Below, piece by piece: positions 28,037 to 37,947 of a DNA stretch of 64,000 bases; within the stretch, counting starts at the first letter, position 1, and every line of letters begins with the position of its first letter. The translations under genes and the position numbers were made by a program. A model generated the notes under the pieces. It was not told the origin of the DNA. It made no database searches and saw only the letters and a program-made list of their open reading frames with translations. The stretch comes from Hyphomicrobiales bacterium 4NK60-0047b (lineage in GTDB: Bacteria; Pseudomonadota; Alphaproteobacteria; Rhizobiales; HXMU1428-3), in contig BAABWY010000001.1 of the NCBI GenBank assembly GCA_040367435.1, positions 124,001 through 188,000 on the forward strand, written 5' to 3'.

Positions 28037-29437
28037 TTATTTGTTAACACGAGGTGACCAAGCCGGGTCTGATCCCCAAGAAGGTGTGCGAACGCGGCGT
28101 TCGTTATATCCCGTTAAGTCCACAGAATAGATGCGAGCGCCCCCTTTTGCCCCCGGAGATTCCCTGAAAAACATCAAAACACGGCCATTTGGCGCCCAAG
28201 TTGGCCCCTCATTATGATAGCCTTCTGTCAAAATTCGCTCTCCAGAGCCATCTGGTTTCATAACACCAATCAGAAATCGCCCAGGAACTTGCTTGGTAAA
28301 AGCTATTAAATCCCCTCTGGGCGACCAAACAGGCGTAGAGTAACGCCCATCACCAAAACTGATTCTCTTCGCACCAGAGCCATTAGAATTCATCACATAA
28401 AGTTGCTTGGAGCCCCCCCGATCAGATTCAAAAACTATCTTTTTGCCATCAGGAGAATAACTAGGTGCCGTGTCAATCGACGCACTATTCGTCAGACGAA
28501 CCGTTTGTTTCGTACCTATATCAAGGGTAAAGATGTTCGCATTTCCCCCTTGCTGCAAGCTCATGATAATTTTTCGCCCATCTGGGGAAAACCTTGGCGC
28601 AAACGTCATATTTGGAAAATCACCAACCACACGTTTCTGGCCCGTTTTTAAATTAAGCAGATAGACCCGAGGAACACCGCTCTCATAGGACATAAAAGTC
28701 AACTCATCAGCACGGGGGCCAAAACGCGGCGTTAACACCAAATGCTGTCCTTGAGTTAAATATCTAAGGTTATGCCCATCCTGATCCATCACAGCCAAGC
28801 GCTTAATACGTCGTTTTTTACCGCCTGTTTCATCAATAAAAGCAACCCGAGTGTCAAAGTAGCCCGTCTCTCCAGTAAGGCGCTTATAAATCGTATCAGC
28901 AATCACATGCCCAACACGGCGCCAGTTCTCATTTTCAATAAAAAACTGCTCACCAGAAAGCTGCTTACCTGAAAACACATCCCATAACCGGAATTGCGCC
29001 TTGATACGGCGATCAGGAAGTCGTTCAACTTTACCAACAACAACAGCCTGCGCTTTAATAACCCGCCAATCAGAAAACTTAGGAACGCTCAAAACACTGG
29101 CATCTTTTTGAATAAAAGATAGTGGATCCAACGGCTCAAACAAACCAGATCCAGCTAAGTCAGCTTGAATAACCTGCACAACCTCTTGCGCAAAACGTTG
29201 GTCTTCAAAGGTCTTGCCTTCAAATACTGAAATCGCAATGGGAATCGCCTGGACATTACCTTCCGTAATATCAATCTCAACCTGAGCATATGAGGGAGAT
29301 GAAAAACTCAGCAAGCACACAAAACTAACGATGAAAGCCATAAAAGCTTTTTTCAGATTTGAAACTAAAAGTCTCAAAATGTATTGAAGTACAGAATTTT
29401 GAAGTGGGACTTCCCATAATCTTGTTCTGTGAGCCAT
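28037..29437 (-). CDS. tolB: Tol-Pal system beta-propeller protein TolB
   Basis: Periplasmic protein that contacts Pal and TolA. After a signal sequence (hydrophobic [12 protein letters not shown], ending SYA-QVEID) comes the N-terminal domain ([26 protein letters not shown]) and a C-terminal six-bladed WD40-like propeller with repeated motifs such as [43 protein letters not shown] and [13 protein letters not shown]. The ATG at 29437 has AAGGTG about nine bases upstream; the frame is open further upstream but overlaps the end of tolA there. A second Met nearer the hydrophobic stretch is possible. Confidence 0.95.
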   Translation of the reverse strand: MAHRTRLWEVPLQNSVLQYILRLLVSNLKKAFMAFIVSFVCLLSFSSPSYAQVEIDITEGNVQAIPIAISVFEGKTFEDQRFAQEVVQVIQADLAGSGLFEPLDPLSFIQKDASVLSVPKFSDWRVIKAQAVVVGKVERLPDRRIKAQFRLWDVFSGKQLSGEQFFIENENWRRVGHVIADTIYKRLTGETGYFDTRVAFIDETGGKKRRIKRLAVMDQDGHNLRYLTQGQHLVLTPRFGPRADELTFMSYESGVPRVYLLNLKTGQKRVVGDFPNMTFAPRFSPDGRKIIMSLQQGGNANIFTLDIGTKQTVRLTNSASIDTAPSYSPDGKKIVFESDRGGSKQLYVMNSNGSGAKRISFGDGRYSTPVWSPRGDLIAFTKQVPGRFLIGVMKPDGSGERILTEGYHNEGPTWAPNGRVLMFFRESPGAKGGARIYSVDLTGYNERRVRTPSWGSDPAWSPRVNK

Positions 29438-29543
29438 CTTGATTTTCACCTTTTTAATAAGATTTAATCTTCCAATTTCAAAAATCTGAGTTTGAACATA
29501 AGCAAAACCTATTAACTCAGCTCTAAAGCTTGAATAAATAACA

Positions 29544-30422
29544 TTATCCGCGCAGCATATCACGTGGGTTAAAGTTCAAAATCATATCCTGCCATGTGTC
29601 ATATTTCCTTGCAGGCAAATTATAGGGCTGACATTGCCACACAGCCCGCGCAGCGCTATCAGCTGCAGCCCGCTGGAAAGAAGAAGCACCCCGGTTTAAA
29701 ACACGTGGTTGCCCCTTTAACGTGCCATCCTTATTAAGTTTAATTCGCAACTTGACACTCAACTCTTCAGCACCCAATCCACCAACAGGTGGGTTCCAAC
29801 ATTGTGATACACGCCGCCGAAACGCATCAATCTCATTGATGCTCATCTTCAAATGCTTACCGCGCGGGTTCCCTTTAACCTTCTTAGCTCCAGGTAAATC
29901 AGGTAATTTAGAAGCCGTTGGGCCTGAGTCAGGCACTTTATTCAAAAGAGCCGCAATTTTATCTTCGTTGAACTTCTTCTTTTTGCGTTTCTTTTTTACA
30001 ATTTTAGCTTTTGGTTTTGGCTTAGGTTTTGCCTTTTTCTTTGGCTTAGGCTTTGGCTTCTTAGCAACCTTCTTCTTAACCGGCTTCACTTTCTTCTTCA
30101 CCACTTCTGGCTTTTTAGGAGGTAGCGGTTCTTGCTTCTCAGCTGTCGGTTGAACTGCGCGCTTAGGAGCTGGTTTTTTCTTCTTCTTTTTGACCTTAAT
30201 TTCTTTAGCGATTGGTTTTTTGTCTTTTTCCTTAGGCTTGATCTTTTCCGGTGCTTTCTTTAACCCAGCCTTCAGCTTGGTTAATTCAGAAATATCAACA
30301 ATTTCCATCGGAATAGATTTAACTTCGATCGGCTTAAGCGCCTTCGCTGTTGTGAGAGAAAAGAGCGCAAAAGCCAAAAGGGCGCTATGAAACACCAAAG
30401 ATATGATAAGCCCAAGCTTCAC
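29544..30422 (-). CDS. tolA: Tol-Pal protein TolA
   Basis: Inner-membrane protein bridging TolQR to the outer membrane. It has one N-terminal TM helix ([19 protein letters not shown], with the SLVFH-type motif that contacts TolQR), then a ~120-residue Lys/Pro-rich stalk (repeats such as [18 protein letters not shown]), and a C-terminal TonB/TolA-like domain ([19 protein letters not shown]). At 292 aa it is of typical rhizobial size. It begins with GTG, six bases after GGAG. Flanked by tolR and tolB on the same strand. Confidence 0.94.
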   Translation of the reverse strand: MKLGLIISLVFHSALLAFALFSLTTAKALKPIEVKSIPMEIVDISELTKLKAGLKKAPEKIKPKEKDKKPIAKEIKVKKKKKKPAPKRAVQPTAEKQEPLPPKKPEVVKKKVKPVKKKVAKKPKPKPKKKAKPKPKPKAKIVKKKRKKKKFNEDKIAALLNKVPDSGPTASKLPDLPGAKKVKGNPRGKHLKMSINEIDAFRRRVSQCWNPPVGGLGAEELSVKLRIKLNKDGTLKGQPRVLNRGASSFQRAAADSAARAVWQCQPYNLPARKYDTWQDMILNFNPRDMLRG

Positions 30423-30474
30423 CCTTTTCTCCTTTAATTACGCGTTAAACCATAAAGTTTTATACACTTCTATG

Positions 30475-30539
30475 AGTGCAAATTACGCACCCTATTATTG
30501 TGCATTATGCACCACCCTATTCAATGTGCATTATGCACC
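30475..30539. repeat. Three tandem short palindromes between tolR and tolA
   Basis: AGTGCAAATTACGCACCCTATT is followed by two copies of TGTGCATTATGCACC, each followed by a CTATT or TTATT stretch. Each unit holds a GTGCA-TTA-TGCAC hairpin (the first is degenerate). Unit length is about 25 bp. The last unit touches the tolR stop codon. Confidence 0.75.
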
Positions 30540-30992
30540 TTATTGGCTGCTTGCATCTGTCACAATTGCCAGCCGAGTAAACCCGGCATTAGAGATCTTC
30601 CCCATCACTTGCGAAATCATTCCATGCAACGACTTTTGATCACCACGAATATAAATCCGCTCATTATAGCCGTTTTTAGCAATGGCTTTCAGTTTAGGAA
30701 CCAGCTCTTCAAGGGTAATCTCTTTATCCTGAATATAAACCTTGCCTAACTTATCAACCGAAATGGTCAGAGGTTCCTTCTCTCCTCCTAATGATTTCGC
30801 TTCAGTTTTCGGCAATTCAAGCGGGATCCCAGCGCTAAGCAGTGGTGCCGTCACCATAAAGACAATCAGCAGAACCAACATAACATCAACAAACGGCGTC
30901 ACATTAATTTCAGACATAACCGCAGCACCGCCACGGCTCCGAGATCTGCGCCGGCGTGGAATGGCTTTTCCGCCTCCTAATGATGCACCCAT
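30540..30992 (-). CDS. tolR: Tol-Pal protein TolR (ExbD family)
   Basis: Proton-channel partner of TolQ. 150 residues: short basic cytoplasmic N-terminus (RRRRSRSRGG), one TM helix (INVTPFVDVMLVLLIVFMV) with the proton-carrying Asp in FVDVML, then a periplasmic ExbD domain (LPKTEAKSLGGEKEPLTISV; RGDQKSLHGMISQVMGKI). AAGGA precedes the ATG by six bases. tolQ lies 102 bp upstream. Confidence 0.96.
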   Translation of the reverse strand: MGASLGGGKAIPRRRRSRSRGGAAVMSEINVTPFVDVMLVLLIVFMVTAPLLSAGIPLELPKTEAKSLGGEKEPLTISVDKLGKVYIQDKEITLEELVPKLKAIAKNGYNERIYIRGDQKSLHGMISQVMGKISNAGFTRLAIVTDASSQ

Positions 30993-31094
30993 ATTGGTTC
31001 CTTAAAAAAAGAGATTCCTTTAAAATTTAGTCTTCATGATCTAAGCCAAAAACAATTCATATAAACAGGCACATATCATAATAATCTGTTTCAA

Positions 31095-31880
31095 CTATTT
31101 CCGCATCTCAATTTGACGCGATAAAATAGCTCCAAACTCATCTGCAAAACCTTCATAACGCTGCGAAAGTCGCGCAATATCAGATGAATATTTATTATAA
31201 AAAATCACAGCCGGAATAGCAGCCAACAGTCCTAAAGCTGTCGCAAACAAAGCCTCAGCAATACCAGGTGCAACAACTGCCAAACTCGTATTCTTAGAAG
31301 CGGCGATAGAAGAAAAACTATTCATAATCCCCCAAACCGTACCAAACAGCCCAACAAAAGGCGCTGTGGAGCCAACAGTCGCTAAAAATAACAACTTACT
31401 CTCTAACTTTTCAATTTCTCGGTTAAGCGCAACATCCATGACTTTTTCTATACGCATCTGAACAGAGACCATCACCTTAGGTCCAGCCTTCAAGCTTTCA
31501 TTCCATTCTCTCATAGCAGCTAAAAAGATGCTTTCAACACCCTTTGTTTCCCGTCGAGATACATCTTCATAGATCTCTTCAAAAGGTTCACCAGACCAAA
31601 AAACCTTTTCAAATTCATTCGAACGCTTTCTGGCAGATGAAATAGAAAACATTTTCTCAAAAACAATGCCCCATGCCCAAATTGAGGCAATGGCCAAGCC
31701 AATCATGACTATTTTTACAACAATATCAGCTTGCAGAAAAAGGGAGACAAAAGAAAAATCACTGCTGTTAACGGTAACATTAGCGCTCATTGATGTTACT
31801 GCACTCACCAACCCATCAGCACCGGCTAAGACACCGCTATTACTTGCAAAGGCTGAAGTTGCTAAAATTACAAAGTCCAT
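31095..31880 (-). CDS. tolQ: Tol-Pal protein TolQ (ExbB/MotA family)
   Basis: Inner-membrane proton-channel subunit, 261 residues. Three TM helices: about 50-72 (FLQADIVVKIVMIGLAIASI), 150-175 (FLATVGSTAPFVGLFGTVWG) and 185-215 (PGIAEALFATALGLLAAIPAVI). The ExbB/TolQ signature VGLFGTVWGIMNSFSSI is intact. AGAGGAAA supports the start; an N-terminal extension of about 45 residues before helix 1 is usual in Rhizobiales. ybgC precedes it by about 270 bp. Confidence 0.96.
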   Translation of the reverse strand: MDFVILATSAFASNSGVLAGADGLVSAVTSMSANVTVNSSDFSFVSLFLQADIVVKIVMIGLAIASIWAWGIVFEKMFSISSARKRSNEFEKVFWSGEPFEEIYEDVSRRETKGVESIFLAAMREWNESLKAGPKVMVSVQMRIEKVMDVALNREIEKLESKLLFLATVGSTAPFVGLFGTVWGIMNSFSSIAASKNTSLAVVAPGIAEALFATALGLLAAIPAVIFYNKYSSDIARLSQRYEGFADEFGAILSRQIEMRK

Positions 31881-32147
31881 AAATTTCCTCTGATCTATCC
31901 CCTAAAAATTGAAGGGTGTTTATTATGAGGCCTAAAAGAAAGCCATCTTTCACAAAATTTTGTGACAAAAGAAGGGCTCAAAAATGGTCCAAATCGTTAA
32001 AAAACAAGTTCTCATCAAGATATGACAGTCTCATTACCCCCTGTTTTATCTGATTTTTTACAAAAACCATCAATAAGCGTTTTAAGATCTTCACTTGGTG
32101 ATAAATTATTCGCAGCCACTGTTCAAGCTTTCAAAGTCTATATAAGT

Positions 32148-32645
32148 TCAGACATTTTTTGGCAGAAATGCATTTTTAATCGCATCAGTTAAGCGAACCG
32201 GCCTCCCTCTCTCATTTATCAAGACAATAGTCACCAGCGCCTTAAATAAAGTCACCCCATCTCGTTCGATCTCCTGAGAAATTTTTAAATAAGCTGTTTT
32301 TTGCTCTGCAACTTTCGTGACAACCTCTAAAACATCATCCATCATTGCCGGTTTTAAATAGTCAATATCCATATGCCGAACAACAAAAAAGCACCTAGTA
32401 GCCCCATCAGTGCCGTCAAATAATTCCTTCTGGTTCAGACCTATTAGACGAACAAAATCCGTTCTCCCTCGCTCGCACCAGCGAATGTAACTTGCATGGT
32501 AAACAAGACCCGAAAAATCCGTATCTTCATAATAAACCCGAAGGGGCAAAATATGACTGTCACCTTGCAAACAACCAGCTAAATCCGGCCAATTATTTGC
32601 CTGGCTTTCATTTGTATTTGGGTCTGTTGGTCCTTGCTCAGACAT
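32148..32645 (-). CDS. ybgC: Tol-Pal-associated acyl-CoA thioesterase YbgC
   Basis: Hot-dog fold thioesterase, 165 residues. The active-site segment is VYYEDTDFSGLVYHASYIR with the catalytic Asp, followed by WCERGRTDFVRLIG and DYLKPAMMDDVLEV. YbgC hydrolyses short-chain or phospholipid-linked acyl thioesters and is a standard first gene of tol-pal clusters. AGAGGA lies six bases before the ATG. A terminator just upstream separates it from the alanine-rich gene, so the tol cluster probably starts here. Confidence 0.95.
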   Translation of the reverse strand: MSEQGPTDPNTNESQANNWPDLAGCLQGDSHILPLRVYYEDTDFSGLVYHASYIRWCERGRTDFVRLIGLNQKELFDGTDGATRCFFVVRHMDIDYLKPAMMDDVLEVVTKVAEQKTAYLKISQEIERDGVTLFKALVTIVLINERGRPVRLTDAIKNAFLPKNV

Positions 32646-32686
32646 GCCACATCCTCTTAAATCAATAAAATATCAAACTACAACAC

Positions 32687-32726
32687 AAAAAAAGTCGCTT
32701 GATGATTAGATCTCATCAAGCGACTT
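32687..32726 (-). terminator. Terminator of the alanine-rich gene
   Basis: Perfect 14-bp stem AAGTCGCTTGATGA/TCATCAAGCGACTT followed on the minus strand by seven T residues. Confidence 0.85.
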
Positions 32727-32781
32727 ATAATCAAATGATCTCTATTTGAATAGAATAGAGTTTTAAAACAAACAGCACACC

Positions 32782-33681
32782 TTAGCGAACATTTTTGTTC
32801 CGTGTCTCAGCAGCCGTCGCTGCATGAACATAATCTACTTCACCATTAGCAGCCTCTGCTGCAACACCCAGTGCAAGTGTCCTTGCTTCAATATCATCAA
32901 CATTCAAACCATCAGATGCATTCTCAATGGCAAAGGCGACCTTTTTGGCCAAAGCATCCCACATTCCATTTTCAACACAAAAAGCCTCGGCTTTTGCAGA
33001 TGCTCCCTCGCCGAGCTGTCCAAGCAAAGCACCTAATATTAGCAATTCTCTATCAACACGCATTTCATAGGCATCAGCAGCAGCCACACCATATTCAAAA
33101 ACCCGCAGCCCTCTTGCCGTTGCATCACTTCCAACTGTTCCATCAATCAGGGCAATCGCTTTAACCACAGGCTCAGAGCGGGGAACAACAAAGTGATCTC
33201 TATCCAAATAATCGATTGTCTCTTTTCGCACCAAAGGAGGAAGTGAAGGAGCTAAACCACCCTCAGCAGGCTCATCATCAGAAGTACCCGTAGCTGTCTG
33301 CACCATGTCAGTCACAGCCTCAGTCATCGCACCTGATACACCGCCAACAGCACCAGCTGCGGCAATAGCTGCACTTTCAACTTCTTGAACAATCTCAGAA
33401 TTAGCAACTTCACTCACTTTAGCTGCTGCTGCCTCTGCCACTTGGTCAACAGTCGAGCTTACCGTTTCTTGAACGTGCTCCGTTGCCTCTGAAACAGTTT
33501 CAACTGCTGAAGAAGCTTGCTCTTTAGCTGCATCAAAAGCCTCTTGCCCGCTTGCAATCGTATCATTAAGAATATTACCACTAGCTTCATGACCGCCTGC
33601 AGTGTCTTGAACGGTTTCTTTCGTAGCTGGCTTATCACCGCCACCAAACATTTTTTTAATCACACCAAATAATGACGCCAT
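32782..33681 (-). CDS. Alanine-rich protein of unknown function
   Basis: 299 residues; I do not recognise a family. Residues 1-17 (MASLFGVIKKMFGGG) could be an amphipathic membrane-contact segment. Residues about 25-135 are an Ala/Glu/Thr/Val-rich amphipathic helical region (AFDAAKEQASSAVETVSEAT and similar 11-residue-like periods) resembling apolipoprotein or LEA-type helices. A Pro-rich break (LAPSLPPLVRKE) leads to a compact helical C-terminal domain (about 155-299). GGGGAG supports the start. It is a single transcription unit between ybgC and ruvB with its own terminator. Confidence 0.75.
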   Translation of the reverse strand: MASLFGVIKKMFGGGDKPATKETVQDTAGGHEASGNILNDTIASGQEAFDAAKEQASSAVETVSEATEHVQETVSSTVDQVAEAAAAKVSEVANSEIVQEVESAAIAAAGAVGGVSGAMTEAVTDMVQTATGTSDDEPAEGGLAPSLPPLVRKETIDYLDRDHFVVPRSEPVVKAIALIDGTVGSDATARGLRVFEYGVAAADAYEMRVDRELLILGALLGQLGEGASAKAEAFCVENGMWDALAKKVAFAIENASDGLNVDDIEARTLALGVAAEAANGEVDYVHAATAAETRNKNVR

Positions 33682-33982
33682 TTCGTTTTCTCCCCAATAT
33701 TACCGCTCAGTACAATTCATTCACGAACAATTCACTCAAAATCAATCAAGTACACTCCACTCGTACGAATAGTTTTGTTGCCAATCCTGGCCAAATCAAT
33801 AAATGACCCGAACTGCAAATCAGACATCTAAAATAATCCTATAATCACGACAAAGGAATGAAACTTTAGCGCCAATACTGAACCATTCTATCCCGTTTTT
33901 ACTCTTATTTTGGATCAAAAGACAAAAAACCAAAGAAATTCTGAAAAGTTATCGGAACCAATACACTCCGCATTCCCCTCAA

Positions 33983-35059
33983 TTAATCAGAAAATTTATC
34001 AACATCTGTCTCGTCAACCACATTTGTTCCATCAAAAAGTGACGATTGAACATCCTGAGGAGAACTCTCAGGTCGTTTCAATCCCAAATGCTTGTAAGCT
34101 TTTGCCATCACTACCCGGCCCCGAGGCGTACGGGCAATAAGCCCTTGTTGTAATAAATAAGGCTCTACAATTTCTTCCAAAGCATCTCGAGGTTCAGAAA
34201 GCGCCGCTGCAATCGTCTCTATTCCAACCGGCCCTCCTTCATAATTATGAATAATACAGTGCAAATACCGATGATCAAGTTGATCAAGCCCAAGACTATC
34301 AACCTCGAGCTGAGAAAGCGCTTTGTCTGCAATATCTTTCGTAATCTCACCGCCACCATAAACAGAAGCAAAATCACGAACACGGCGCAATAAACGCCCG
34401 GCAATCCGCGGTGTCCCACGAGATCGCATCGCAATTTCAAGTGCGCCTTCAGACGAAATATGCATCTCTAAAACCTTAGCACCTCGGGTGACAATCCCCA
34501 CAAGCTCAGCTGTTTCATAAAAATTCAACCTGATAGGTATGCCAAACCGGTCACGCAAAGGCGTTGTAAGCAACCCAGCCCTCGTCGTTGCACCAACAAG
34601 AGTGAATTTAGCAAGCTCAATCTGAACTGAGCGTGCCGCCGGCCCTTCGCCAATAATTAAATCCAGTTTAAAATCTTCCATGGCCGGATAAAGCACTTCT
34701 TCAACAGCCGGGCTCAAGCGATGGATCTCATCAATAAATAAGACATCCCGCTCTTCTAAATTTGTGAGTAGCGCTGCCAAATCACCAGCCTTGGCAATCA
34801 CCGGGCCTGAGGTTGATCTGAAATTCACCCCAAGTTCACGAGCAACAATTTGCGCTAAAGTTGTTTTACCAAGCCCAGGCGGACCAGCAAAGAGCACATG
34901 ATCAAGCGCATCACCGCGCCCTCGCGCTGCTTCAATAAACACCTTCATGTTCTGGCGCGCCTGATCCTGGCCAACAAAATCATCCAGCACAAGCGGGCGA
35001 ATAGAGCGTTCTTCTTCGTCAGTGAGCTTTGGCTTGCCATCAATCATACGATCACTCAT
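33983..35059 (-). CDS. ruvB: Holliday junction branch-migration helicase RuvB
   Basis: AAA+ motor of the RuvAB complex. 358 residues: Walker [13 protein letters not shown], Walker [11 protein letters not shown], sensor region [20 protein letters not shown], arginine finger RFG, and a C-terminal winged helix ([15 protein letters not shown]). The start codon overlaps the ruvA stop (ATGA), indicating translational coupling. Normal length apart from a ~30-residue acidic tail. Confidence 0.98.
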   Translation of the reverse strand: MSDRMIDGKPKLTDEEERSIRPLVLDDFVGQDQARQNMKVFIEAARGRGDALDHVLFAGPPGLGKTTLAQIVARELGVNFRSTSGPVIAKAGDLAALLTNLEERDVLFIDEIHRLSPAVEEVLYPAMEDFKLDLIIGEGPAARSVQIELAKFTLVGATTRAGLLTTPLRDRFGIPIRLNFYETAELVGIVTRGAKVLEMHISSEGALEIAMRSRGTPRIAGRLLRRVRDFASVYGGGEITKDIADKALSQLEVDSLGLDQLDHRYLHCIIHNYEGGPVGIETIAAALSEPRDALEEIVEPYLLQQGLIARTPRGRVVMAKAYKHLGLKRPESSPQDVQSSLFDGTNVVDETDVDKFSD

Positions 35060-35676
35060 TTAGCCAACTCCTTCAAGCCAAGACGGATAAGCTCTTCAAC
35101 AGAAGTCTCCTCTCCCGTTTCTTGAAACGCAGCTGCCACAGCCATACTCGCATCTGTTGGTTGATAGCCAAGATTTGTTAAAGCAGATACAGCATCAGCC
35201 GCTTTCGAAGTCCCACCTCCAGGCGCCACAATCTCAGCTGCTCCGCCAAGGGTCTTGCCATCAATAACCGCAGGCATCGGTACCTTGTCTTTTAATTCAG
35301 AAACAATCCGCATCGCAACTTTAGGCCCAACCCCAGGCGCACGAGAAACAATGGCTTTATCTTGTAAAGCAATAGCATTGGATAAATCTGTCGTTGTTAA
35401 AGTGCCTAATATAGCTAACGCTACTTTAGCCCCAACCCCTTGCACAGATTGTAACTTACGAAACCATTCCCGCTCAAAATCATTCGCAAAGCCAAAAAGC
35501 TTAATCTCAGTTTCTCTCACATGCGTTTCAATGGAAAGAACTGCAGCTTCACCGGCACCAGGCAAGGTTTGTAAAGTGCGACCGGAACAATGCACATCAT
35601 AACAAACACCGTTCACGTCAATAAGAACCCAATCCTCACCAACTGAATCAATGATGCCTTTTAATTTACCAATCAT
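35056..35676 (-). CDS. ruvA: Holliday junction DNA-binding subunit RuvA
   Basis: 206 residues, three domains: N-terminal OB fold ([20 protein letters not shown]), tandem helix-hairpin-helix motifs ([16 protein letters not shown] and [19 protein letters not shown]), and a C-terminal RuvB-binding domain ([20 protein letters not shown]). Tetramers hold the four-way junction. ruvB overlaps by four bases; ruvC lies 214 bp upstream. Confidence 0.97.
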   Translation of the reverse strand: MIGKLKGIIDSVGEDWVLIDVNGVCYDVHCSGRTLQTLPGAGEAAVLSIETHVRETEIKLFGFANDFEREWFRKLQSVQGVGAKVALAILGTLTTTDLSNAIALQDKAIVSRAPGVGPKVAMRIVSELKDKVPMPAVIDGKTLGGAAEIVAPGGGTSKAADAVSALTNLGYQPTDASMAVAAAFQETGEETSVEELIRLGLKELAK

Positions 35677-35890
35677 ACAAAGTCCCGCCTCGAAAACCTT
35701 TTAAGCTTAAGTCACTCTGACCAAACAAAAAAGAAGTCAGTCCATACAACCACCTGCATATCAATAACCAGCTGGAAAATAGAGAATCATAAATATTGTG
35801 ATTAAAATAGAGAAATCTAGAGAGAGAATACAGTATTTCTTTTATATGGAGCTGATCTTCCAATGACAGTAAAGAAAAAGTCCCCTCACC

Positions 35891-36403
35891 TTAGCCTGCC
35901 TTTAAAGCCGACCGAAGACGATCTTGCCCTCGGTTATGAGCATGGCAAATCGCAATCGCCAACGCATCAGCCGCATCATCAGTTTCGGGTTTTGCTTTTG
36001 GAAGAAGATGGCGGAGCATGGCATGGATCTGATCTTTATCCGCATGACCAGAGCCCGTGACAGTCTTTTTCACCATATTTGGCGCATATTCAGCAACCGG
36101 GCACCCATGAAGAGCGGGCACAAGTAAAGCAATGCCCCGTGCTTGACCAAGTTTCAAAGTCGCAACAGCATCCTTATTTACAAACGTCTGCTCAACAGCA
36201 GCCTCTTGCGGCTCATGACACTCAATTACATCATGCAGCCCCTTATAAAGCGAAGCAAGGCGCTCCGCCAAACTCTCTTTAGCGTTTGATTTTAAAGTGC
36301 CACCAGTGACATAGGAAAGACGAACACCATCAAAATCAATGATGCCCCACCCCATAAAACGAAGACCTGGGTCAATGCCAATAATGCGCGTCATCTTATT
36401 CAT
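35891..36403 (-). CDS. ruvC: Holliday junction resolvase RuvC
   Basis: RNase H-fold endonuclease that cuts junctions. 170 residues from the ATG at 36403, chosen because AGAGG lies five bases upstream. First catalytic Asp in [14 protein letters not shown]; then [22 protein letters not shown] with the catalytic Glu, and the C-terminal [12 protein letters not shown]. Gene order yebC-ruvC-ruvA-ruvB is common in alphaproteobacteria. Confidence 0.97.
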   Translation of the reverse strand: MNKMTRIIGIDPGLRFMGWGIIDFDGVRLSYVTGGTLKSNAKESLAERLASLYKGLHDVIECHEPQEAAVEQTFVNKDAVATLKLGQARGIALLVPALHGCPVAEYAPNMVKKTVTGSGHADKDQIHAMLRHLLPKAKPETDDAADALAIAICHAHNRGQDRLRSALKAG

Positions 36404-36527
36404 TGAAACCTCTTTCAAGAGATTAAGAGCCTACAAATTAAAACAACGCGCTCTTTAAGTTTAAATTCTCTGAATTTGTTAATTCTAAAACCTATGTAAG
36501 GCAAAGAATATTACAAAGAAGCTAGCT

Positions 36528-37274
36528 TCAGCTCCCGAGTTTTTCCATCAAGCTGTCAGAGACTTCAAAATTGGCATAGATATTTTGCACATCATCCTGA
36601 TCTTCAAGAGCCTCAAGCATCTTAAACATCTTCTCGCCCTTCTCATCATCAAGCTCAATATTGTTTTGAGGCTTCCAGATAAGTTTAGCTGATGATGGCT
36701 CGCCAAATTTTTCTTCCATGCTCTTGGCAACTTCATGCAAAGAATCATTATCTACATATAGCATATGAGTATCCTCATCGCTTTCAACTTCATTGGCACC
36801 AGCCTCTAAAGCCGCTTCAAACATGTCATCTTCGCTTGATACAGCAACCGGAAATTCAATAGCGCCAACATGGTCAAAACCAAAAGATACAGCACCTGTC
36901 TCACCAAGATTGCCACCACTTTTCGTGAAGATAGACCTGACTTCACCAGCAGTTCGATTACGATTGTCAGTTAAGGCTTCAACAATCACCCCAACGCCGC
37001 CAATACCAAAACCTTCATAACGAACTTCTTCATAGTTCTCGCCGCCAGCATCCAAAGATTTCTTAACAGCACGGTCAATATTGTCTTTAGGCATATTTTG
37101 CGCTTTAGCTGCTTGAATAGCTGTGCGCAATCGAGGGTTCATTTCCGGATCTGGTGTACCCATTTTAGCAGCAACCGTAATCTCTTTAGCTAGTTTTGAG
37201 AAAATTTTAGAGCGCTTCTTATCTTGAGCGCCTTTCCGGTGCATAATATTCTTAAATTTGGAATGGCCCGCCAT
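36528..37274 (-). CDS. yebC: YebC/PmpR-family transcriptional regulator or translation factor
   Basis: 248 residues from the ATG at 37274 (GAGG five bases upstream): [20 protein letters not shown], then [24 protein letters not shown] and the three-domain YebC fold. TACO1/YebC proteins act as DNA-binding regulators or help ribosomes with difficult (e.g. proline-rich) sequences; which applies here cannot be told. It precedes ruvC on the same strand after a 124-bp gap. Confidence 0.95.
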   Translation of the reverse strand: MAGHSKFKNIMHRKGAQDKKRSKIFSKLAKEITVAAKMGTPDPEMNPRLRTAIQAAKAQNMPKDNIDRAVKKSLDAGGENYEEVRYEGFGIGGVGVIVEALTDNRNRTAGEVRSIFTKSGGNLGETGAVSFGFDHVGAIEFPVAVSSEDDMFEAALEAGANEVESDEDTHMLYVDNDSLHEVAKSMEEKFGEPSSAKLIWKPQNNIELDDEKGEKMFKMLEALEDQDDVQNIYANFEVSDSLMEKLGS

Positions 37275-37312
37275 GGCAACCTCGTAATGCAAAATAATAA
37301 GTTAAATTTAAC

Positions 37313-37454
37313 AAGGCCTTTGCATAACAGGGAGTTTTTGTTTCTGACTAGAAAATGTGAAGCTGAGGAGCAGAACATAGCTAGAGCTATGTGAGCACCG
37401 GAAACAAACATTGACGACGTCAGAAGTAAAAAGAACCATTATGCAGAGGTCTTT
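37313..37454. repeat. Long imperfect palindrome upstream of yebC
   Basis: The two halves align along almost the whole length: AAGGCCTTTGCAT on the left against ATGCAGAGGTCTTT on the right, TTTCTGAC against GTCAGAAG, and a centre CATAGCT-AG-AGCTATG. Total about 142 bp, so a transcript could form one long interrupted hairpin. It begins about 40 bp upstream of the yebC start. No coding potential. Confidence 0.75.
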
Positions 37455-37504
37455 GAACCTTAAGTTCCTGATCCCGCTTTATAAGCGAGCAATCAAACAA
37501 AATC

Positions 37505-37600
37505 TAGAGCGTTTCACCTAAAAAATTGAGCACCAATTGCAGGTTTATTACAAACATGTACTAGAGCGCGTTGCTTTTGTTTGAATTCACTAAACGCTTA
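37505..37600. repeat. AGAGCG-type dispersed repeat remnants
   Basis: AGAGCGTTTCACCTAAAAAA and AGAGCGCGTTGCTTTTGTTT units, similar to other AGAGCG starts at 21043, 45369, 48442 and 53380. They look like decayed copies of Rhizobiales intergenic palindromes. Confidence 0.5.
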
Positions 37601-37603
37601 TTT

Positions 37604-37722
37604 TTCTCTCACGGGCTATTCTGCCGCTGAGGCGGCAGGCCCTCCGAGGGACGGTACTAGGCGCCGGGCTGCGCGAAGCGCTTCGCCATGTCCTGACGCC
37701 GAAGTGGCGTCACTCCTTCTTC
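37604..37722 (-). repeat. Modular stem-loop element, copy 5 (compact form, minus strand)
   Basis: Read on the minus strand: GAAGAAGG, S1 TGACGCC/GGCGTCA, GGACATG, S2 GCGAAGC/GCTTCGC, S3 with one mismatch, GTCCCTCGGAGG, S4 CTGCCGC/GCGGCAG, AATAGCCCGTGAGAGA. It is the only copy on the minus strand and faces away from copy 6, 85 bp away. Confidence 0.85.
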
Positions 37723-37806
37723 ATATGGATAATTAAGTGCTTCTGTTATTCTAGCGCGTATCGTATTTTTATGAATTCGTAAAAGCTATTTCTCAAACCT
37801 CATTCC

Positions 37807-37947
37807 GAAGAAGGGAGTGCTCTACTTCAGAGCAAGGACATGACGCCAGGGGCGTCCGGTGCTTAGCACCGCCCCTCGGAGGCTCACCGCTTCAGCGGTG
37901 AAATAGCCGTGAGAGAAAAAATAGTACGGATGCAAAGTGAGCATCTC
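37807..37947 (+). repeat. Modular stem-loop element, copy 6
   Basis: GAAGAAGGG, S1 TGCTCT/AGAGCA, GGACATG, S2 GACGCC/GGCGTC, S3 GGTGC/GCACC, GCCCCTCGGAGG, S4 TCACCGC/GCGGTGA, AATAGCCGTGAGAGA (to 37917), followed by a decayed module C (CGGATGCAAAGTGAGCATCT). Confidence 0.85.

Noticed and set aside
30475-30539. CRISPR-like array (three repeats).
   Set aside because: Repeats are only about 14 nt, spacers about 10 nt and nearly identical, and no cas genes are in the window.
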